A stretch of DNA of 5,626 nt from an uncultured Chlorobiales bacterium. GTDB lineage: Bacteria; Bacteroidota; Chlorobiia; Chlorobiales; Chlorobiaceae. The stretch spans positions 1-5,626 of the forward strand of contig CAIUQW010000261.1 of assembly GCA_903901395.1 (NCBI GenBank), read 5' to 3'. A model generated the notes under the pieces. The model was not told where the DNA came from. It searched no databases and saw only the letters and a list, made by a program, of their open reading frames with translations. The translations under genes and the position numbers were made by a program. Positions 1 to 4,609 of the stretch are shown here, piece after piece. Each line of letters opens with the position of its first letter. Position 1 is the first letter of the stretch.

Positions 1-1
1 A

Positions 2-52
2 TTAGAATTAGGTAAATATTCTGGACTTACAGTATTTGACAGATTTAAATAA
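2..52 (+). CDS. C-terminal end of an unidentified cassette-type gene (partial)
   Basis: This is the only plus-strand frame open to the left window edge. It encodes 16 residues ending in GLTVFDRFK before a TAA stop at 50-52. The gene starts outside the window, so its product cannot be identified. The stop lies about 14 bases before a GCCTAAC motif that opens an attC-like site. That arrangement (short spacer, then attC) is what an integron gene cassette looks like. The stretch is AT-rich, unlike the genes further right. The reading rests on frame openness and context only. Confidence 0.4.
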   Translation, partial: LELGKYSGLTVFDRFK

Positions 53-66
53 AGAGTAATGCCAGT

Positions 67-198
67 GCCTAACACTGTATATACAAAATGGGCGAGATTG
101 TAGTAATTTCAACGGTTGTAGCCCGCTTCAACTTCTTAACGGTTTGATAAGTTTGAAGTCCGCAATCGCCCACGTTTGCATATACCCATCCGTTGAGA
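67..198 (+). other. attC-like recombination site 1 (long form)
   Basis: A large imperfect inverted repeat begins with GCCTAAC (67-73), which fits the R'' core RYYYAAC. It closes with GTTGAGA (192-198), close to the R' core GTTRRRY. Between them, 77-100 pairs with 163-185 (GTATAT against ATATAC, TGGGCGA against TCGCCCA) with a few bulges. Near the tip, CTTCAACTT (126-134) pairs with AAGTTTGAAG (149-158) with one bulged base. At 132 bp it would be a long attC. The spacer between R'' and L'' is only 3 nt, shorter than usual, so this site is less certain than the next. It may instead be a plain hairpin or terminator at the end of the preceding gene. Confidence 0.4.
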
Positions 199-220
199 GT
201 ATAACATAAAATTAAAAAAT

Positions 221-291
221 GTATAACAAATCGTTGCGCCTGACATTTTTCCACTACGCATCCAAAATGCAGGTGAACTCAGGCGTTACTC
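221..291 (+). other. attC-like integron recombination site 2
   Basis: The 71-bp site follows the attC plan closely. R'' is GTATAAC (221-227), then a 5-nt spacer, L'' GTTGCGCCTG (233-242), a central arm, L' CAGGTGAAC (270-278), a 6-nt spacer TCAGGC (279-284), and R' GTTACTC (285-291). L'' pairs with L' over 9 bp, with one extrahelical G after GTT, in the same place as the extrahelical base of the aadA-type attC. CATTTT (244-249) pairs with AAAATG (264-269), with a second bulged base at 243. R' departs from GTTRRRY after GTTA, as expected where a cassette joins non-cassette DNA, because those bases come from the neighbour. Its orientation says the cassette lies to the left. No intI is in the window. 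Confidence 0.65.
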
Positions 292-297
292 AATGCT

Positions 298-399
298 TTA
301 CAAGAAGTCTTTGAGTAGCTTGTGAATGTTTTCAAAGATGGTTCGTTGCTGACCATCAATGACCTCAAAATTGTCGTTTTCACGAACAGCTTGGTACAT
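298..399 (-). pseudogene. Remnant of a DUF262 (ParB/Srx-like) protein gene
   Basis: An ATG at 399 opens a 33-codon frame ending in TAA at 298-300. Its centre reads FEVIDGQQRTIFENI. The DGQQR motif is the hallmark of DUF262 proteins, the GmrSD/DndB-type group that includes defence nucleases, where it lies in the N-terminal ParB-like fold. The sequence after the motif (hydrophobic positions, then LLKDF) also resembles that family. The fragment is far too short to work: DUF262 proteins usually run to several hundred residues. The frame is open for a few codons upstream (LDRV before the Met) and overlaps the end of the antitoxin gene. It stops just short of attC-like site 2. It is probably a scrap left by a deletion; identification rests on one short motif. 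Confidence 0.4.
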
Positions 400-406
400 G
401 ACCCTA

Positions 407-748
407 TCAAGCAATCGCGTTCAACCCCTTGCGCTTCACCAGAGATAGCAATTTCAGGGATGGGCCAGCAGGCTTCTTCTGTCCGCGCTCCCATTGGCTG
501 ATGGACTCTTTCGTCACGTTTAGGTAGTGGGCGAAAACAACCTGGCTCACCTCTTCCCGGTCTCGTAATGCCCTGATCTCTTCGGGGGTGAACTCGTGAA
601 CAGGGGTCAAGCACGATTCATCAAACCTGCGCATAGTCTGCTTACTGACAGCTCCCGCCTCGTGCATATCGGAAACGGTCTGGTGGATCGCCGCAAAGGC
701 GTCGCTCTTATAGGTTTTTGCTTTTTTTTCATCACGCTTTACAGGCAC
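407..748 (-). CDS. NadS/HigA-type HTH antitoxin (XRE family)
   Basis: This encodes a 113-residue DNA-binding antitoxin of a type II toxin-antitoxin pair; such proteins neutralise the toxin and repress their own operon. The N-terminal part carries the family signature KSDAFAAIHQTVSDMHEAGA. A Cro/C1-type helix-turn-helix spans about residues 55-92, with VSQVVFAHYLNV then SISQWERGQKKP, and the C-terminus LLSLVKRKG is typical of the NadS group. I chose the GTG at 748 because GAGGGG lies 5 bases upstream and the length fits the family. The same frame stays open to 877, but that stretch overlaps the toxin remnant and looks non-native. An ATG at 732-730, followed by eight A's, is one base out of frame. 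The toxin gene just upstream is broken, so this may act alone or as an orphan regulator. Confidence 0.8.
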   Translation of the reverse strand: MPVKRDEKKAKTYKSDAFAAIHQTVSDMHEAGAVSKQTMRRFDESCLTPVHEFTPEEIRALRDREEVSQVVFAHYLNVTKESISQWERGQKKPAGPSLKLLSLVKRKGLNAIA

Positions 749-794
749 AAAGGCCCCTCGTTTGATTAACGTCTGAAGAGTGGTTTCTGACAGT

Positions 795-980
795 GACCGA
801 TCTGTAACCGCCGGACTTCCCCTCACCGGGGCGCACAATTCGCTGCTAGATAACCCCACCGCCATCATCGGCATCAATCAAGCCTCGTTCAGCAGCATCG
901 ATTGCCTCCAGTAACTCACTGTCCGAAATGCCCTCATGCTTGGCAAACTTGTTGAATCACTTGTTCTTGAAAATCTCCAC
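795..980 (-). pseudogene. RelE/HigB-type toxin, degraded (two stops, C-terminus lost)
   Basis: Reading from a GTG at 980, the frame gives EIFKNK, a TGA (957-959), FNKFAKHEGISDSELLEA, IDAAERGLIDADDGGGVI, a TAG (846-848), then QRIVRPGEGKSGGYRSV. This matches the N-terminal two thirds of the RelE-like toxins paired with NadS/HigA2 antitoxins, which cleave mRNA at the ribosome. Intact relatives usually have Trp or Lys where the stops stand, consistent with point mutations such as TGG to TGA and AAG to TAG. After YRSV the similarity ends, and the usual toxin C-terminus (a hydrophobic strand, GFAK, then an Asp/Glu-rich helix) is absent. The gene precedes the antitoxin, as in higBA. Its promoter region would lie inside trbI, so the locus appears fused to that gene. 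Confidence 0.75.
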
Positions 981-1673
981 GCTCGGCCCGTAAGCGGTTT
1001 CTTCTCTTATTCAACACTCAATCCGCACGACTCGAAAATTTCGCCGGACGATCCACGCCTCCAGCTGCCCAAAAAGAAGAGCCGGACGTTGAAGAAGGGG
1101 CCAGTGATCGCTATCACCGCGACGCTCATGGGGCTGATCGCGCTGGCGGTAGCGCTGGCGCTGCAACCCCAGAAAAAGAGCGCCAAGCAGGCGAACCAGG
1201 ACCGGGAGGCCGGAGCGGTGACCCAGACGACCATACCGGATGTCGTCCGGCTGGCCCCGGATAACAGTACCCCGGTGAGCGTTCCCGACACCACGATCAC
1301 AGCGCCGGTGCCAGACGATGTGCCGCAGCTTGGCCGACCGTTGCCGGGCGATATAGGTCATGCGATGGTGCATTCCCGACAAGGTGATCGCACCTATGCC
1401 GGGCAGAGCGCTCCGCCTGATCCGGTCGAGCAGGAACGGCTGGCGGCCATCGCATCGAGTCCGTTCTTCGGCGGAGCCTCGAATTCGATCAGCACGCCAG
1501 CGAGCGGCAACGGGATGATCGCGGGACAGGGTGCCGCTTCTCCTGTTGCCGCGGGTTCGCCATACGGACGCGATCAGAACAACCAGGCGCAAGAACGAGT
1601 TTTTCGAGAGTGGTGGGGGAGAAGGAAAGGAGTATCTCTCGAAACCCGTTCGGAAACCGACGAGCCGGTATGA
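936..1673 (+). pseudogene. trbI: TrbI/VirB10 conjugation protein, N-terminal half (new start, frameshifted)
   Basis: TrbI is the VirB10-type scaffold of the conjugative type IV secretion channel; it spans the inner membrane and reaches the outer membrane. Recognisable TrbI sequence begins about 1020 with NPHDSKISPDDPRL, followed by a basic patch and one transmembrane helix (VIAITATLMGLIALAVALAL, residues about 58-77), then a Pro/Thr/Val-rich periplasmic linker to about residue 218. The first ~25 codons, from the ATG at 936, are antisense to the toxin remnant and are not TrbI-like, so the native start has been lost. At 1587-1590 the frame leaves TrbI: it reads QERVFREWW and stops at 1671-1673, while the true continuation (RKNEFFESGG) is in the +1 frame. 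Loss of two bases from a GCGCGC run would explain this. Together the halves give about 406 residues, normal for TrbI. Confidence 0.8.
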
Positions 1674-2238
1674 GGTCAAGGCCGGGGCGATCATTCCGGC
1701 TATTCTGGTGACCGGCCTCAACTCCGATCTGCCGGGCAATGTCGTCGCGATGGTCAAGGAGAACGTCTATGACACAGCGAGTGGCGAGTACCTCCTGATT
1801 CCCCAGGGCACCCGGCTGCTCGGTATCTACGACAGCATGGTGAGCTACGGCCAAAAGCGGGTGCAGGTGGTCTGGACGCGCATGATCCGCCCGGACGGCT
1901 CATCGGTCATGCTGGAGAACATGCCGGGCGTTGATCTGGCCGGTAACAGCGGCTACAAGGACAAGACCGATAACCACTTCGACCGGCTCGTTGGCGGAGC
2001 GTTGCTCTCCTCGATGCTCTCCGTCGGGGCAACGGTCTCGCAGGGCACCTACACCGACGAGGCGAGCATGACCACGCAACAGCGAATGGCGGCCAGCCTC
2101 GGCCAGGACATCAACAATGCAGGTCAGCAGATCACCCGCAAGAACCTCGACATCCAGCCAACCCTCAAGGTCAGGGCAGGCATGGCCGTGAACATTCTCG
2201 TGAACAAGGATATGATTGTTCAGCCTTACAACCTCTAA
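1588..2238 (+). pseudogene. trbI: TrbI/VirB10 conjugation protein, C-terminal half
   Basis: This is the conserved VirB10/TrbI C-terminal domain, 216 residues from the frameshift point to TAA at 2236-2238. Visible signatures are RYEVKAGAIIPAILVTG and NSDLPG, then ENVYDTASGEYLLIPQGTRL, VVWTRMIRPDGSS, PGVDLAG and DNHFDRLVGG. After these come the two-helix antenna region (GGALLSSMLSVGATVSQG) that crosses the outer membrane, and the usual end IQPTLKVRAGMAVNILVNKD. There is no ribosome-binding site that would clearly let this half be made alone. An in-frame ATG at 1531 exists but lies within the upstream half. The domain itself has no internal stops, so the frameshift is either recent or a sequence error. 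The DUF2274-like gene follows after 11 bases. Confidence 0.85.
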
Positions 2239-2249
2239 ATTGTAGCATC

Positions 2250-2537
2250 ATGGGCACGTTAAACATCGAAATCAAAGTTCAGCAAGAGCCGGTAAAAAAA
2301 TGTTTTGTCTTCCCGAAGGAGTTTGCGGAATCCTTTGATCTTTACATACAGCTGGCCACGCAGGAATATTCCGGGGTCAATGAAACGGAAGTCGCCATGG
2401 CGATGATGGCTGCTCACATGAAGCGAGACAAGTATTTTCAGTCTCATCTCAAGAAGCTCCGTGGAAACAATGGCCGAAAAAAGCGGAAAGAGGTGATAAC
2501 GGACGAACTCCAAAGCGAGAAGCGCGAGGTGGCCTAA
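2250..2537 (+). CDS. DUF2274-like protein downstream of trbI
   Basis: This is a 95-residue soluble protein. Residues about 18-65 (CFVFPKEFAESFDLYIQLA, then TEVAMAMMAAHMKRDKYF) follow the pattern of the small DUF2274 proteins that end Ti/IncP-type trb operons: a strand with FP/LP, a Leu-rich helix, then a helix ending in a hydrophobic-x-x-HM-x-RDK-x-F motif. The family function is unknown, though its position implies a role with the conjugation apparatus. The C-terminus is very basic, then acidic (KKLRGNNGRKKRK), and longer than in the usual family member. The start ATG lies 11 bases after the trbI stop, so the two were probably co-transcribed; no strong Shine-Dalgarno sequence is visible. The gene is intact although trbI is broken. 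Confidence 0.65.
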   Translation: MGTLNIEIKVQQEPVKKCFVFPKEFAESFDLYIQLATQEYSGVNETEVAMAMMAAHMKRDKYFQSHLKKLRGNNGRKKRKEVITDELQSEKREVA

Positions 2538-3110
2538 AAACAGGCTGGGGGCGGCTTCTTTCGATGGCTTGGTGAGGGGACGGGGCGAGGCGTAACTGAT
2601 GGCGGCTCTCAAAGGAGAATCTGCCGGATAAGCGCAAAGGGTTCTGTTCAGCACCATTGTTCTCACTCAGGTCGGTCAGGGACCGGGTTCGAGGGAATGG
2701 GTCAGCAGGACGAGACATCGCCAGCCGATCCATTCCGCAGCCAACGCTTCATGGTTCGAGGCACTTTCTTTCTGGCGTACGGTCATCTGCCCGGATGGTC
2801 AGCTCGGTTCAGCACTTGTTTTATCGGTCGAGTTGGTATGATGCAACGTCAAGGCCACGCGCTCTCCCTGCAAACTACCCGTCAAATAATCATACCCGGA
2901 GTTCCTCCGTATGAAATCCGCCCGACAGGCCATTGGTGCCAGCCTGTCGGCGGGTCTATCGTAAGTCATACCGCTTCACGTACAGCAATCTGAAAGATCC
3001 GCTGCGGGGTCATGAGCGCTCCACAGCGGCGAAGGTTTGTTGTCAGTGGTTCCTCCTTTTTTCCTTGCGGAAAAATGGCTTGGCGGTTCTCTCCAATACA
3101 TAAGGCTGCC
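2538..3110. other. Non-coding stretch between the trb remnant and the ardC leader
   Basis: I see no convincing gene here on either strand. The longest frames (such as 2697-2993 plus and 2449-2733 minus) overlap one another, lack ribosome-binding sites and have unnatural composition. The stretch holds a small hairpin CGGTC-AGG-GACCG (2673-2685). It also has two copies of GTTCAGCAC (2646-2654, 2807-2815), which recurs in the terminator stem at 4340-4348. A perfect 9-bp hairpin lies at 2922-2950, and CCGCTG pairs with CAGCGG around 2999-3028. A 17-codon frame beginning MKSARQAIGAS at about 2911 spans the 2922-2950 hairpin; it is too short to judge. Confidence 0.5.
2922..2950. repeat. Perfect 9-bp inverted repeat (hairpin)
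   Basis: CCGACAGGC (2922-2930) and GCCTGTCGG (2942-2950) are perfect complements around an 11-nt loop, and the outer bases CC/GG extend the stem past one bulge. No T-run follows on either strand, so it is not a normal intrinsic terminator. It could be part of an RNA structure, a protein-binding site, or a processing site in the long region ahead of ardC. Confidence 0.55.
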
Positions 3111-3111
3111 G

Positions 3112-3255
3112 TGGCGTCCTCACCCGCTGTCGCTGGGGCGAGGAGCCTGAAGGGCAGCCCGGCGTTCAGGTCATGCGCTCCTGCCGTCCTCGCTGGTGCC
3201 CTGTTGCTGTAGTGCACGTTCGCATTGCATCAACACGTAACCTCTGGAGGCTGTC
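3112..3255 (+). promoter_or_regulatory. Structured 5' leader of ardC with mutually exclusive stems
   Basis: The segment GCGAGGA (3138-3144) can pair either upstream, GAGGA with TCCTC (3117-3121), or downstream with TCCTCGC (3187-3193) in a perfect 7-bp stem. The downstream form encloses a second hairpin, CCTGAA (3146-3151) with TTCAGG (3165-3170), and GGGC-A-GCCC lies within that loop. Competing stems of this kind are typical of attenuators and other RNA switches. The segment lies just ahead of ardC, and the ardC Shine-Dalgarno GGAGG (3246-3250) falls after the structure. No clear promoter or terminator T-run is visible in it. The pairing is read directly from the sequence; regulation is inferred. 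Confidence 0.45.
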
Positions 3256-4086
3256 ATGTCTATTACCGTCTATGAAATCATCACCGCTCAGATCATCGCC
3301 CAGCTTGAAAAGGGCGTCGTTCCATGGCGTCAGCCGTGGCGTACCGGATTGCCGAAAAACCTGGTATCCGGCAAGGTGTATCGGGGTATCAACCTGTTTT
3401 TGCTCTCGATGGTCAACGAGGAGTATTTCGTCACCAGAAAGCAGGCCGAGGGGCTGGGCGGTAGAATTTGTTGCAAAGGGTTGCCGGTCGTCTTCTGGAA
3501 GATGCTCGAAAAGGAAAACCCGAAGAGCGGTGAGATCGAGCGTATTCCGCTGTTGCGCTATTACAGGGTTTATCCGGTGAGTGGTGTCGATGGCCTCGAA
3601 GTAGCAGCCGGAAACGCAGCGACGGTTGCGCCAATCGAGGTGGCAGAAGAGATCGTCCGGCACATGCCGAACCCGCCGTCGATCAAATACGGCGGCAGGG
3701 AAGCCTGCTATTTCCCGTCACGGGATGAGGTGGAGATGCCGGAGATGCGGAGCTTCACCGACAGCGAGGAGTTTTACAGCACGCTGTTTCACGAACTCGC
3801 GCATAGTACCGGTCATCAGTCCCGGCTTGACCGCGAGGGTGTGACCACGAAGTGGGAGTTCGGCTCGAACGAGTATTCCGAAGAGGAACTCATCGCTGAA
3901 ATGACCGCGTCGTTCCTTTGCGGATTTGCCGGTATCGGCCAGAAGACGATGCCGAACTCGGCGGCGTACATCGGCGGCTGGCTCAGGAAGCTGCAAGCCG
4001 ACCCGAGGTACATCATCAAGGCCAGCTCGAAAGCGCAGAAAGCCGCCGATTATATCCTCGGTCACCACAACGAAGACCCCGGTTGA
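3256..4086 (+). CDS. ardC: ArdC-type antirestriction protein (ssDNA-binding domain plus zincin domain)
   Basis: This is a 276-residue cytoplasmic protein of the ArdC family, carried by plasmids and integrative elements, which protects incoming DNA from host restriction. The N-terminal ssDNA-binding domain (about residues 1-115) shows the family marks: Y-E-I-I-T-A-Q-I, the PWRQPW motif, Y-R-G-I-N, a KQAE-LGG motif and PVVFWK. The C-terminal metallopeptidase-like domain has the zinc motif HELAH (179-183), followed by STGH and SRLDREG, and EELIAEM, which probably supplies the further Glu ligand near residue 215. The usual NSAAYI-GWL and QKAADYILG end motifs are present. The start is an ATG with GGAGG 5 bases upstream. 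The loop usually reading RKGEKG is shortened to CCKG (residues 72-75), which may affect DNA binding. The stop codon lies in the loop of a terminator. Confidence 0.9.
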   Translation: MSITVYEIITAQIIAQLEKGVVPWRQPWRTGLPKNLVSGKVYRGINLFLLSMVNEEYFVTRKQAEGLGGRICCKGLPVVFWKMLEKENPKSGEIERIPLLRYYRVYPVSGVDGLEVAAGNAATVAPIEVAEEIVRHMPNPPSIKYGGREACYFPSRDEVEMPEMRSFTDSEEFYSTLFHELAHSTGHQSRLDREGVTTKWEFGSNEYSEEELIAEMTASFLCGFAGIGQKTMPNSAAYIGGWLRKLQADPRYIIKASSKAQKAADYILGHHNEDPG

Positions 4087-4098
4087 TCCGGGGTTTTT
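4076..4098 (+). terminator. Rho-independent terminator of ardC, overlapping its stop codon
   Basis: ACCCCGG (4076-4082) pairs with CCGGGGT (4088-4094) around the 5-nt loop TTGAT. The T-run spans 4094-4098. The ardC TGA (4084-4086) lies in the loop, so the last codons of the gene form the stem. The T-run ends two bases before the first CATG of the array. Confidence 0.85.
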
Positions 4099-4183
4099 GC
4101 ATGTCTGCATGTTGTCATGTTTACATGGGGACATGCAGACATGCCATCTTGTCATCATGCTGGCATGTTTCCATGTCATCACG
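4099..4183. repeat. CATG array with exact 8-bp period
   Basis: CATG occurs at 4100, 4108, 4116, 4124, 4132, 4140, 4156, 4164 and 4172. Two other registers have one-base variants: CTTG at 4148 and CACG at 4180. So 9 of 11 consecutive 8-bp registers are exact, separated by variable 4-base spacers (tctg, ttgt, ttta, ggga, caga, ccat, tcat, ctgg, tttc, tcat). Because CATG is its own complement, the array can fold on itself in many registers. The best fold pairs 13 bases (4099-4111) with 4132-4144 perfectly, and a second pairs CATGCCA (4140-4146) with TGGCATG (4161-4167). It sits between the ardC terminator and a second terminator and encodes no obvious protein. I do not recognise it as a named repeat family. 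Confidence 0.85.
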
Positions 4184-4309
4184 AAAACGTTGCGCCGCCG
4201 TGCAGAGGTGATGAAGTAAAAATCGGGGCATCGCACTCAAACGCTTCTACTTATTGCAGTTATCGACCGATGGATCAGGTCTCGACGTGACCATTGCGTT
4301 GGCGCTATG

Positions 4310-4354
4310 GTGCTGAACAGTGCCGGTTGAACCGGCCCGGTTCAGCACTTTTTT
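4310..4354 (+). terminator. Strong Rho-independent terminator with cruciform-like inner hairpin
   Basis: GTGCTGAAC (4310-4318) pairs perfectly with GTTCAGCAC (4340-4348), followed by six T's from 4349. The loop contains a second self-complementary hairpin, GCCGGTT/GAACCGGC (4322-4336). As ardC already has its own terminator at 4076-4098, this one implies either backup termination or a transcript starting between 4099 and 4309. On the minus strand the stem is not followed by a T-run. Confidence 0.8.
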
Positions 4355-4385
4355 GTTTGCGGCCTTTGGCGGGTTGATGTCATAC

Positions 4386-4568
4386 CCGCTTCGCGGAAGG
4401 AGAATGCACTCATCCCCGGAGGGGGGACGGCAAGATAGGCCAGTTTGCCTTTTTGCTCAAGGGCCGTTCGCTTCCGCCCCCGATGTCTCGTGCTTGTGCA
4501 GCTCTCTTCCTCCCTTGCCCAAAAAGTTTGCCTGTCCTCGGGGAAGCCTCTGTCCCCCCGGGGAATGA
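4386..4568 (+). promoter_or_regulatory. Structured 5' leader of radC
   Basis: The stretch between the preceding terminator and radC folds well. A small hairpin CCGC-TTC-GCGG (4386-4396) comes first. GGGGGGAC (4421-4428) then pairs with GTCCCCCC (4552-4559) to close a ~125-nt domain. Inside, CTTTTTG (4449-4455) plus CAAGGG (4458-4463) pair with CCCTTG (4512-4517) plus CAAAAAG (4520-4526), giving 13 bp around a 2x2 internal loop. The competing local stem GGCAA/TTGCC (4429-4433, 4445-4449), followed by TTTTT, looks like a weak terminator, so attenuation is possible. A class called the radC RNA motif has been reported in 5' leaders of radC, antirestriction and other DNA-interacting genes. I cannot check that this sequence fits its consensus. 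Confidence 0.5.
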
Positions 4569-4609
4569 TTTGAAAGACAAACTTCCGGCAACTCTCAACG
4601 TTTACGGTC

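Noticed and set aside
69..254. 61-codon minus-strand frame
   Set aside because: It lies across both attC-like inverted repeats and has no ribosome-binding site; its openness follows from the hairpin sequence.
1011..1757. Long minus-strand frame (248 codons) opposite trbI
   Set aside because: It is Arg-rich, has no recognisable domain, and is antisense to clear TrbI sequence.
2646..2815. Two GTTCAGCAC copies matching the terminator stem at 4340-4348
   Set aside because: Nine- to thirteen-base matches without matching flanks or T-runs; not enough for a repeat family or a mobile element end.
2697..2993. 98-codon plus frame, with overlapping frames at 2657-2914 and 2449-2733
   Set aside because: Mutually overlapping, no Shine-Dalgarno, no family resemblance, and composition typical of random frames in GC-rich DNA.
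2966..3217. 83-codon minus frame and 66-codon plus frame over the ardC leader
   Set aside because: Both cover the paired segments of the leader and look like by-products of its GC-rich stems.
4099..4183. CRISPR array reading of the CATG repeat
   Set aside because: The conserved unit is 4 bp with 4-bp spacers, far below CRISPR repeat and spacer sizes, and no cas gene is present.
4531..4566. Imperfect tandem duplication (GCCTGTCC-CGGGGAA type)
   Set aside because: Two imperfect copies in a GC-rich stretch that is better explained by the stem of the radC leader.
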